Under the pieces are notes generated by a model. The model saw nothing but the letters and a program-made list of their open reading frames with translations. It was not told where the DNA came from and ran no database searches. From positions 310,001 to 374,000 of the forward strand of contig NZ_SNWA01000002.1 in assembly GCF_004361815.1 (NCBI RefSeq): DNA of 64,000 bases, read 5' to 3'. Position numbers and translations under genes: made by a program. Positions 9,145 through 16,700 of this stretch are shown here, piece after piece. Position 1 is the stretch's first letter. The number at the start of each line of letters is the position of its first letter. This DNA comes from Paraburkholderia sp. BL10I2N1 (GTDB lineage: Bacteria > Pseudomonadota > Gammaproteobacteria > Burkholderiales > Burkholderiaceae).

Positions 9145-10023
9145 ATGCCTGCTACCGATCGCCTCCACCAGTTCGCCCTGACGCTCGACTGCCCCAGCGC
9201 GGCGGGCCAGGTCGCCGCCGTAGTCGGCTTTCTCGACCGGCATCACTGCTATATCGATGAACTTGCCGTTTTCGACGACGACATCAGTTCCCGGTTCTTC
9301 GTGCGGTGTGTTTTTCACGGCGTAGGCGTTGCGTCCGATGCCACGCTGCATATCGATGCGCTGCGGCGTGAGTTTGCCGCGATCGCCGCGGACTTCCGCA
9401 TGAACTGGGCTATTCACGATATCGCCGCGCGGCCCAAGGTCTTGATCATGGTGTCAAAGCTTGAACATTGCCTGGCGGATCTGCTGTTTCGCTGGCGCAT
9501 GGGTGAGTTGAAGATGGACATTGTGGGGATTGGGTCGAATCATCCTGACTTCGAGCCGCTTGCAGTGCAGCATGGTTTGCCGTTCTGGCATCTGCCCGTC
9601 ACTTCGGAGACGCGGGATTCGCAGGAAGCGCAGATGCTTGATCTGTTTGAATCTACCGGTGCCGAGTTGATGATTCTTGCGCGCTATATGCAGATTCTTT
9701 CTGACAAGACCAGCCGTCGGCTCGCGGGGCGGGCAATCAATATTCATCATTCATTCTTGCCGGGATTCAAGGGGGCGAGACCCTATCACCAGGCGCATGC
9801 GCGTGGGGTCAAGCTGATTGGCGCTACCGCGCATTTCGTGACCGATGATCTCGATGAAGGGCCGATCATCGAGCAGGTCGTCGAACGGGTCGATCATTCC
9901 TATGGACCTGAGAGGCTGCTTGCTGTTGGCCGCGATGTTGAATGTATTACGCTTGCGCGGGCGGTCAAGGCGTTCGTTGAGCGGCGGGTTTTTATTAATG
10001 GGGATCGGACGGTTGTGATCTAG
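9145..10023 (+). CDS. purU: Formyltetrahydrofolate deformylase
   Basis: The 293-residue product has an N-terminal ACT-like domain (about residues 1-90) and a C-terminal formyltransferase-fold domain with INIHHSFLPGFKGARPY and GATAHFVTDDLDEGPII, the PurU active-site region. It hydrolyses 10-formyl-THF to formate and THF. An in-frame start exists at 9058, but the ATG at 9145 has an AAGGA ribosome site 5 nt upstream and the usual length. In a betaine island it would drain the C1 units made by demethylation. P. aeruginosa keeps a second purU next to its sarcosine oxidase genes for the same reason. The 3' third uses more T-ending codons than its neighbours. Confidence 0.9.
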   Translation: MPATDRLHQFALTLDCPSAAGQVAAVVGFLDRHHCYIDELAVFDDDISSRFFVRCVFHGVGVASDATLHIDALRREFAAIAADFRMNWAIHDIAARPKVLIMVSKLEHCLADLLFRWRMGELKMDIVGIGSNHPDFEPLAVQHGLPFWHLPVTSETRDSQEAQMLDLFESTGAELMILARYMQILSDKTSRRLAGRAINIHHSFLPGFKGARPYHQAHARGVKLIGATAHFVTDDLDEGPIIEQVVERVDHSYGPERLLAVGRDVECITLARAVKAFVERRVFINGDRTVVI

Positions 10024-10069
10024 GACCAAGGCCACCGCCTCTGCCAGGGGATTACCCTTAAAACACAGT

Positions 10070-10097
10070 TTATCGACTCTTTATCGATAAATTATCG
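10070..10097. repeat. Three TTATCG repeats at exact 11-bp spacing
   Basis: TTATCG occurs at 10070-10075, 10081-10086 and 10092-10097. The middle copy also forms the palindrome TTTATCGATAAA (10080-10091). One-helical-turn spacing is typical of a multi-site operator. It lies about 100 bp upstream of the broken DUF969 gene. Confidence 0.5.
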
Positions 10098-10195
10098 CGT
10101 TAGATTTCGTCGCATTGACCGCAGCAACCCGGTTGCGCCATACGCCACCGATGTGCTCGCGCTACGACACGTCAGAAATCAACGGAGGAGGAGAC

Positions 10196-10360
10196 ATGCT
10201 GGTTCTGGTAGGAGTGCCGATCGTGGTGATCGGCTTCGCGTTGCGCTTCAACGCGCTCCTTGTGGTGATGGTCGCGGGCATCGCAACAGGACTCGCGGGC
10301 GGGATGCACACCGTCGATATCATTACTGCATTCGGCAAGGCCTTCGCAGACAACCGTTAG
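10196..10360 (+). pseudogene. DUF969 membrane-protein remnant (5-oxoproline transporter subunit family)
   Basis: A strong ribosome site (GGAGGAGG) precedes an ATG at 10196 that opens 54 codons with the typical DUF969 N-terminus: two hydrophobic segments (VLVGVPIVVIGFALRF and LLVVMVAGIATGLAGGM) and GKAFADNR. Translation stops at a TAG where the family has Tyr (DNRY). The next seven codons (KFAALAL) still look like the family, after which similarity is lost. The gene is therefore truncated by a nonsense change and a deletion. Intact DUF969 proteins are about 230-240 residues and are paired with DUF979. No DUF979 gene follows. Confidence 0.7.
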
Positions 10361-10843
10361 AAATTCGCGGCCCTGGCACTGGACGATGGACAGTCTGCCG
10401 CTACGCCAGGTCTGTCTGTGCTTTGCTGAGAATCCAAACTACCTGGTCGTCCTTTCCATGAACAGGATGACGTGCAAGACGCCATCCGCCGGAGTGCTGA
10501 CGATCAACACGTCGCACTCCCCTCGCCGACGTACATCGCTGCCGCCATAAAAAACGCAAATCCTTCCGCGCCCCACCCCGAGAACCGGGGAATAGCAAGC
10601 GCGATGACGTCAGCTGAATCGTGGAACGATGCCGATATCAACTTCGCGCTATTGCTCGATTTGCAACAATCAAGCAAGACATTCCGCATCAGGCATGTCG
10701 TTATTTTGGGGTACGCAATGCATCACCCGCCGCTCCCCCACGAAGCCGCGCGCTGACCGCGCTGCGGGCCGCCGGACACGGCCACCCCACACGCTGCCAT
10801 GCGACCTATGATGTAAGAAACACACTCGCATCAGAGGTCGGCC
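10361..10843. other. Gene-free stretch after the DUF969 remnant
   Basis: Several short overlapping frames occur on both strands, but none has a ribosome site plus recognisable sequence. The stretch probably contains decayed remains of the transporter locus. No repeats or terminators were noted. Confidence 0.4.
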
Positions 10844-11077
10844 ATGGAGAACCGGGATGTGTTAGGCACGGGGCGGCGCGAGGCCGTCCGGCGCGTAGCT
10901 TACAGTCTTGCCGATAGCGGCAGGTATCCCTATTGGCAAGCACTCCAGGATGTCTTACGGACCCGTTACGGCGTGCTCGAAACGCGTCATTTGCTCGACG
11001 ATCCAATAGTGCGCGCCAACATCGATCAACGGTGTACCGCGGCACAGAGGAAATCTTCGCCACATAACGGCGCATGA
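10844..11077 (+). CDS. Small conserved hypothetical protein (77 aa)
   Basis: The ATG at 10844 follows an AGAGGT ribosome site 8 nt upstream. The product is polar and probably cytosolic, with a GRYPYWQALQDVLRTRYG segment and a VLETRHLLDDP segment that look like a folded helical protein of a type common in Burkholderia genomes. No domain was recognised and no function can be given. It stands alone between the DUF969 remnant and the convergent betaine binding-protein gene. Confidence 0.55.
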   Translation: MENRDVLGTGRREAVRRVAYSLADSGRYPYWQALQDVLRTRYGVLETRHLLDDPIVRANIDQRCTAAQRKSSPHNGA

Positions 11078-11276
11078 GCCTGCCCAGGCAACGTGCAACG
11101 CGGGTGCCGCGCCGAGGACCGTCGAAAGGCGCCGGTCATCGTGATGCGCGCGCAGGACCCGAGGCGACGTCGATGAACCGATAACCGATCAAGCATCAGC
11201 AAAAAAGCAAAAAGGCGAGAAAGCGTCAATCAAGCCGCTATCTCGCCAACCAACGCCAGGAGGAAAACAGAAGGAA

Positions 11277-12152
11277 TTACTGCGCGCCCGCAACCCAGCT
11301 ATCAACCCGATCGCCGTGCGCGGCAATCCAGGCGTCGGCCGCTGCAACCGGCTTGGTACCGTTCTCGGTGGCGAGCATCACGCTATCGATCTCACCCGGC
11401 TTCCACTGGAACTTCTTGAGAAAGGCCACCACAGGCGCAGCCTTGGTCTCAAGCTGAGGGTTGACCACGTTATCGACGTGCTCGGCCTCGCCAAACACTT
11501 TCTTGGGGTCTTCAAGGAACTTGAGCTTCCACTTGGCGAACATCCAGTGGGGCGCCCAACCCGTCACGACCACGGGTTTGCTCGCATTAATCTGGCGCGC
11601 CAGTTCAGCCGTCATCGCGCTGCCCGAGCTCGGCATCAGTTGCAGGCTAAGGTTATAAGCCTTGATTGCCTCGTCGGTCTTCTTCATTACGCCCGCTCCG
11701 GCATCGATCCCTACGATCCGGTCGTTGAAATCAGCCTTGTGCGCTTCGAGATCGGCAACGGTCTTCTCCGGCACGCTTGCCGGCACGATCAGACCGATCT
11801 TTGCATCCGGGAAATTGACACCGAGGTCCGTCACCTTCCCCTTGAACTGCTCCCAATAGGCGCCCTGCGTCACAGGCAACCATGCCGACAACGTCGCGTC
11901 CAGATCGCCACGCGCCACGCCCTGCCACATCACCCCCGCCGCCACCGGCACGAGCTGCACCGGATAGCCAAGCCGCTTCTCGATGATGCGGGCCGCCACG
12001 TTCGAGGTCGCCACGCTGTCGTCCCAACCTTCGACATAACCAATCTTGATCGTGGGTTTGGTGTCGGCAGTCGCCGTGACCGTCGCACTCATCGTCGCAA
12101 TCAGCGCGGTGCCCATGGCACTGCACAGCAACAGCTTTTTGAAGCCTTTCAT
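11277..12152 (-). CDS. Glycine betaine ABC transporter substrate-binding protein (OpuAC family)
   Basis: The 291-residue periplasmic protein has a Sec signal (to about residue 29, TATA|DTKP). The mature OpuAC domain contains KIGYVEGWDDSVATS, AWLPVTQGAYW, RIVGIDAGAGVM and the VVVTGWAPHWMFAKW aromatic-cage motif, typical of glycine betaine/proline betaine receptors. It is the last gene of the long minus-strand betaine run, 125 bp after gbcB, and corresponds functionally to P. aeruginosa BetX. No ATPase or permease accompanies it. It is only distantly related to the two ChoX-like proteins at 1598 and 5385. Confidence 0.85.
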   Translation of the reverse strand: MKGFKKLLLCSAMGTALIATMSATVTATADTKPTIKIGYVEGWDDSVATSNVAARIIEKRLGYPVQLVPVAAGVMWQGVARGDLDATLSAWLPVTQGAYWEQFKGKVTDLGVNFPDAKIGLIVPASVPEKTVADLEAHKADFNDRIVGIDAGAGVMKKTDEAIKAYNLSLQLMPSSGSAMTAELARQINASKPVVVTGWAPHWMFAKWKLKFLEDPKKVFGEAEHVDNVVNPQLETKAAPVVAFLKKFQWKPGEIDSVMLATENGTKPVAAADAWIAAHGDRVDSWVAGAQ

Positions 12153-12277
12153 GACTGATCTCCTTGATTGCCGCAGTTGCGGTATGTATCCAGCATCACC
12201 AGCCAGAAATCGCAGGTGAGTATGCTTTACGACATCCGTTTGTCGAAAAACGACCGCTTATGGCGCGGCTTGTCTGA

Positions 12278-13414
12278 TCATTTATCTACCACCAGATCCG
12301 AGAGCGGCTTGCTGCAACAGAGCAGCACCATTCCCTGATCGATTTCACGCTGGCGGATTCCGCCGTTGTGTTTCATCTCCACCTGCCCGGATACGAGCTT
12401 CACCTTGCAGGTGCCGCACATACCCTGCGTACACGACGCGGGCAGCCGCACGCCCGCCTGACGCGCCGCGTCGAGCACATGCTGCTCCGTTCCACACGTG
12501 ATCTCGCGATTGCTGCGCGCAAAGCTCACGGAAAAGGCCGAGGTGGAGCCGTTCTGTGCGGGCAACTCGATCGGGTCGACAAGCGGCGTCGCTTCGGTCA
12601 GCGTTTCGAACGAGAAGCTTTCCTCGTGATACTGCCTGCAATCGAAACCGGCTTCATCGAGCAGATCTCTCACGGCCTTCATGTACGGCGCAGGACCGCA
12701 CGTGAACACCTCGCGCTCCATGAAGTCAGGCGCGATCAGCCTGAGAAGCGGCAGCGTCAAAAATCCGGTTACGCCGGGCCAGTTCGTGCGTGATCCCACG
12801 CGCTCGCAGACGAACGACGTCCTGAACCGCTCCTGGTTCGACGCAATCAAATCGAGTTCGCGCGAGAAGATAATGTCGTCCGGCGTGCGAGCGCTGTGCA
12901 CGAAGACGATGTCGCGGTCCTCGCTCAACTCGTGATGTGCGCGGCTCATCGACATCAGCGGCGTGATGCCGGAGCCTGCCGACAAAAACAGATACTTGCG
13001 CGCCGGATGCCGCGCACAGGTGAACTCACCCGCCGGACCGAGCACGCGCACGTTGTGGCCGGCCTGCAGGTTGTCGTGCAGCCAGTTCGATACCTTGCCG
13101 CCAGGTACACGCTTTACCGTGATGGAGATCGTATGCGGCCGCGTGGGTGACGACGAAATCGTGTAGCAGCGGTTGATCCGCTCGCCGTCGATCTCGAGTT
13201 CGAGCGTCACGAACTGCCCGGGCTCGAACACGAACGCGCGACCTCGCTGCGACCGGAAGAAAAAGCTCTTGACGTCGTGCGTTTCCTGCCGCACCTGACA
13301 GCAGACGAGCGTCTCTTCGTCATCGCTCGTCCAGCGCCCCGGCAGCGCGTGCCAGAATTCCGGCCTCGTCAGCCGGCTTGCCACGGGGTCGAAGTTGTCC
13401 GTATCCCGCATCAT
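12278..13414 (-). CDS. gbcB: Glycine betaine demethylase, reductase subunit (GbcB)
   Basis: The protein supplies electrons from NAD(P)H to the Rieske oxygenase GbcA. From N to C it has an FAD-binding barrel with RCYTISSSPTRPH, an NAD-binding domain with SAGSGITPLMSM and VFTCGPAPYM, and a C-terminal plant-type [2Fe-2S] ferredoxin domain with CTQGMCGTC plus a later CC pair. With the ATG at 13414 the protein has 378 residues. A GTG four codons upstream is also in frame, but ATG 13414 has GTGGAGTGG as ribosome site. The gene lies 49 bp downstream of gbcA. Confidence 0.92.
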   Translation of the reverse strand: MMRDTDNFDPVASRLTRPEFWHALPGRWTSDDEETLVCCQVRQETHDVKSFFFRSQRGRAFVFEPGQFVTLELEIDGERINRCYTISSSPTRPHTISITVKRVPGGKVSNWLHDNLQAGHNVRVLGPAGEFTCARHPARKYLFLSAGSGITPLMSMSRAHHELSEDRDIVFVHSARTPDDIIFSRELDLIASNQERFRTSFVCERVGSRTNWPGVTGFLTLPLLRLIAPDFMEREVFTCGPAPYMKAVRDLLDEAGFDCRQYHEESFSFETLTEATPLVDPIELPAQNGSTSAFSVSFARSNREITCGTEQHVLDAARQAGVRLPASCTQGMCGTCKVKLVSGQVEMKHNGGIRQREIDQGMVLLCCSKPLSDLVVDK

Positions 13415-13463
13415 TGTCCACTCCACTTGCCGCGAGGCTTCCGGTCGGTTGTCGATTGATTCG

Positions 13464-14705
13464 TCAGTTGTCGATCTGCGCAGCGAGCCGGCTCAGGTAC
13501 CAGTCACTGAACTTCTCCACCAGCCCTTCGGTGAAGGGCGAGTACGGACCCGGCTCGTAAGCGCTGCTCGTCGCGCCGAGCTGCGAATATTCCACCAGCG
13601 CGCGGTCCTGATCGTTGGTCGCGTTCCACACGGCGGTCAGGTTCTTGACGTCGTAGTCGATGCCCTCTTTCGCGTCCTTGTGCACGAGCCATTTCGTGCG
13701 CACGAGCGTTTCGCCCGCAGACAGCGGGATCACCGAAAACGTCACGACGTGATCGCTCATGAAGTGGTGCCATGAATTAGGCTGCGTCCAGAACGACAGG
13801 CCGCCGAGGTCAGCCTGCCTGAACTCGCCGAGCAGTTTCTTCGATGCCACTTTCGCATCGAGCGTCTGCGATTCGCCGCTGCGATCGAGCGGCAGGCGCT
13901 GTGTGCGGAAGCCCGTCACATCCAGCAGGCGGTCGACTTCGACCGACGGCAGATCCATCGCTTCCCATTGCTCGCTGCGCTCGACACAGGTGCGCTCAAA
14001 CGCTGCCATGCCTTCCGCGTTTGCCGGCGACGGCTGGTAGCCAAAGCCGTACTCGTAAAGCGAAATCGTCAGCTCGGGATGGTTCGCGACGCAGTGATAG
14101 CACTCGCGATTGTTTTCCATCGTGAGCTTCCAGTTGCCCTTTTCGATGAGATCGACCGAAGCCGCGATCTTGAGGTTCGGCAGATCGTGCGGCAGCATGT
14201 ACGGCTCCATCGCAGCGCGCATCATGTCGAAATCGACAGGGGGCTCTTCCGCGAGGCAGATAAAAATGAGTCCCGCCAGACTCTGCACATGCACCGACTT
14301 CAGGCTGTGCTTGCAGCGATCGAACTGCTCGCCCATGTGCTCGGCGAACATCAGCTGGCCGGTCAGGTTGTAGGTCCAGCTGTGATACGGGCACACGATG
14401 TTGCCGACCGAACCCTTGTCCTCATTACAGAGCCGCGCACCGCGATGGCGGCAGACGTTATGAAAGGCACGAACTTCCATATCGTCGTCGCGGACGATCA
14501 GGATCGAATCGTGGCCCAGCTCGACGGTTGTGTAATCGCCCGGCTCGGGAATATCCGGCTCGACCGCGACCTGGATCCAGTGCTTGCGGAAAATCGCTTC
14601 CATGTCGAGCGCGAAGATTTCGTCGCTCGTGTAAAACGGCGCTTCGAGGCTAAAACCCTTTTTGCGCCGATCGACCAGCGCGCGAATGTCTGCCGATACT
14701 TTCAT
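13464..14705 (-). CDS. gbcA: Glycine betaine demethylase, Rieske oxygenase subunit (GbcA)
   Basis: This 413-residue ring-hydroxylating-type oxygenase converts glycine betaine to dimethylglycine and formaldehyde. The Rieske centre is CRH (C85, H87) and CPYH (C105, H108). The catalytic domain carries the mononuclear iron motif ENNRECYHCVANHPEL with H204 and H209. The sequence is the GbcA/stachydrine-demethylase type rather than an aromatic dioxygenase. It lies between etfB and gbcB in one minus-strand run. In P. aeruginosa gbcA and gbcB are at a separate site and are transcribed divergently, so fusion with the dgc-etf run is a local arrangement. Confidence 0.93.
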   Translation of the reverse strand: MKVSADIRALVDRRKKGFSLEAPFYTSDEIFALDMEAIFRKHWIQVAVEPDIPEPGDYTTVELGHDSILIVRDDDMEVRAFHNVCRHRGARLCNEDKGSVGNIVCPYHSWTYNLTGQLMFAEHMGEQFDRCKHSLKSVHVQSLAGLIFICLAEEPPVDFDMMRAAMEPYMLPHDLPNLKIAASVDLIEKGNWKLTMENNRECYHCVANHPELTISLYEYGFGYQPSPANAEGMAAFERTCVERSEQWEAMDLPSVEVDRLLDVTGFRTQRLPLDRSGESQTLDAKVASKKLLGEFRQADLGGLSFWTQPNSWHHFMSDHVVTFSVIPLSAGETLVRTKWLVHKDAKEGIDYDVKNLTAVWNATNDQDRALVEYSQLGATSSAYEPGPYSPFTEGLVEKFSDWYLSRLAAQIDN

Positions 14706-14750
14706 CGTTCTGCTCCGGATTGCATGGGTGCCGTTATGTTCGGCGCAAAA

Positions 14751-15530
14751 TCAGTAATCGATGAGTTGATGCTCGCGCAAATAGCCGAGTATCACTTGTG
14801 CTTTTTCGACCGAAGTCCCTTCAATTACGACGCTTCCGCCACGGCTCTCGGTGGTCGTTGCGGACAGCATCCGCGCGTGGCCAGAACGCTTCTCGGCGGC
14901 GGCGAGCCGGACCGGCTTGCGCTGGGCCGCAGCTACGGTCCATTGCGCCGCATCGGCGTGTTCGCGCGGCGCGACGTGTTGCGTATCGATGGAGCCGGCG
15001 CGCAGGCGCGCGTAGGCATAGTGCGGCGTCACGGCCGCCAGCGGGTGCACGGCCACCACGGCGGGCAACGAAGCCTGCGCCCGGCGGCGCACGCCCTTCG
15101 GCAGGAACTGCCGCACCGTCACCTTGCCGCCGGCGACAGCCGCATCGACAGCCGACCCGAGCAGCGGTAAGCCGAGCGCGTCGGCAATCTGATAGGGGAG
15201 CATGCCGCTGTCGTAGGCCCCTTCGGCACAGGTACCGGTCAAAACGAGGTCGTACCCCTGGACGCGGACTGCAAGCGTCGCGGCAGCGTCACCATCGGTG
15301 CGGCACATGAGCACCTCGACACGGGGAGCGCCCAGCGCCAGATAATCCTCGAGCGCGGGATTCGTGGGGTCGCCTGCATGCAGCACGTCGAGCGTGGCGC
15401 CGTGTTCCTTTGCCAGTGCGAGGCCGGTTTCGAGCGCAGCAGCGTCATTGCGGCTATAGCGCGCGACGCCGCTCACCGGGTGACGCCCCACCGAAACCAG
15501 CACGGCAATCCGTTCGAGCTTTCTGTTCAT
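14751..15530 (-). CDS. etfB: Electron transfer flavoprotein beta subunit for dimethylglycine oxidation
   Basis: The 259-residue EtfB-like protein starts at ATG 15530, which overlaps the etfA stop by ATGA, showing translational coupling. A longer upstream frame merely shadows etfA. Features include IAVLVSVGRHPVSG, the ALETGLALAKEHGA helix and the DLVLTGTCAEGAYDSGMLPYQIADALGLPL core typical of ETF beta. Near the C-terminus a GTSVEKAQVILGYLREH segment ends the protein. It forms a heterodimer with EtfA that accepts electrons from the DgcA/DgcB dimethylglycine demethylase system. It is divergent from housekeeping EtfB and matches the set in the P. aeruginosa dgc locus. Confidence 0.86.
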   Translation of the reverse strand: MNRKLERIAVLVSVGRHPVSGVARYSRNDAAALETGLALAKEHGATLDVLHAGDPTNPALEDYLALGAPRVEVLMCRTDGDAAATLAVRVQGYDLVLTGTCAEGAYDSGMLPYQIADALGLPLLGSAVDAAVAGGKVTVRQFLPKGVRRRAQASLPAVVAVHPLAAVTPHYAYARLRAGSIDTQHVAPREHADAAQWTVAAAQRKPVRLAAAEKRSGHARMLSATTTESRGGSVVIEGTSVEKAQVILGYLREHQLIDY

Positions 15531-16696
15531 GCTGCGACTCCTTCGACAGCGGTCGTAACCGCGGGCGCCACGGCCCGCGAATCCGGCGAGCGTGCACGCG
15601 CGACCTCGTCGATCAGCGACGAGATCGTCGCCTGCGTATCCGCGATGATCGTCAGGTTCGCGCGCTTGACGATGGGCGCGCTGCCGTCCAGATTCACCGC
15701 GATCACGTGACGACAATCCTTGATGCCTTGCAGATGCTGAACCGCGCCTGAAATGCCAAATGCGATATAGACGCTCGCCTCGACGGTCTTGCCGGTCGCA
15801 CCGATCTGCTTGTCACGCGTGAACATGCCGTTATCGACCGCCACACGGCTTGCACCGATCGCCGCACCGAAAGCCCCTGCCAGACGCTCGAACGCGCCGA
15901 CGTCGGTCACGCCGTTGCCGGCGGAGACAATGAAATCGGCTTCTTCGAGCGCGACCTGGGCCGCGTCGATCTCTTCAATGCCGAGGTCCACATACGTGGA
16001 GCCGTGCGCGTGGTCCGCAGCCGTACCGGGCAATTCGATACGCTCTCCCGCGCCTGTGAACGGCAAACGCGTGTCCACAGCGCCCGGCGCGAGCAGTATC
16101 AGGTCCGGCAACGCCCGGGTTGCAAACGACTTCCTGGCGTGGATGTACACGCTGACACGCGCCGGGTCGATCTCCACCACATGCGTCGCCACGCTCGCAC
16201 CGGCGTACGCGGCATAGCGGCGGCCGAGATCGCCATCACCGGTCGCGTTGTCGGGCAGGAGGATGTGTGCCGGTGCGATCTGTGCGACACAGGCGGACAG
16301 CGTCTGCAATTCGCTTTCGGGCGCAAACACCCGGCGATCGAAGGCGGGCAACTCGATCAGCCTGTCAGCGCCTAGCGCCGCGGCGTCGTCTTTCATCTCG
16401 CCAAAGACGAGCAACGCGACCTGCGTATGCGCGTCGGCGATCAACGCGGCAGCCGCGATCGTCTGGCGTGCATGTTCGTCGAGCGAGCCGCGATCGCTGT
16501 GCGCGGCGACGAGGATCGTGCGCGTGGCAGTCAGCGTCGTACGACGCGGCTTCGCTGCGCCGCCGTGCACGGCGCGCGGCGCGTCGCCGCCCGTCATCGC
16601 ACCGGCTTCAGCCACAGCGCCCAGCGTGATGCGCCGCAGGCCCGCGGCTGTGATCGTGTAAGGCCGGCGCGGATCGATACGTTTGATCGTGTTCAT
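15527..16696 (-). CDS. etfA: Electron transfer flavoprotein alpha subunit for dimethylglycine oxidation
   Basis: The 389-residue protein has an ETF alpha N-domain and the C-terminal FAD domain with DFIVSAGNGVTDVGAFERLA, FTRDKQIGATGKTVEA and YIAFGISGAVQHLQG (FAD-binding SGAxQH). It is longer than housekeeping EtfA (about 310 residues) because of an extra N-terminal 70-80 residues, as in other dgc-linked EtfA proteins. Start at 16696, 4 bp after dgcB. It overlaps etfB. The pair passes electrons from dimethylglycine demethylation to the quinone pool. Confidence 0.87.
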   Translation of the reverse strand: MNTIKRIDPRRPYTITAAGLRRITLGAVAEAGAMTGGDAPRAVHGGAAKPRRTTLTATRTILVAAHSDRGSLDEHARQTIAAAALIADAHTQVALLVFGEMKDDAAALGADRLIELPAFDRRVFAPESELQTLSACVAQIAPAHILLPDNATGDGDLGRRYAAYAGASVATHVVEIDPARVSVYIHARKSFATRALPDLILLAPGAVDTRLPFTGAGERIELPGTAADHAHGSTYVDLGIEEIDAAQVALEEADFIVSAGNGVTDVGAFERLAGAFGAAIGASRVAVDNGMFTRDKQIGATGKTVEASVYIAFGISGAVQHLQGIKDCRHVIAVNLDGSAPIVKRANLTIIADTQATISSLIDEVARARSPDSRAVAPAVTTAVEGVAA

Positions 16697-16700
16697 TGCT

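Noticed and set aside
10153-10461. 102-codon Arg-rich frame overlapping the DUF969 remnant
   Set aside because: Shadow frame; the DUF969 frame has the ribosome site and hydrophobic segments.
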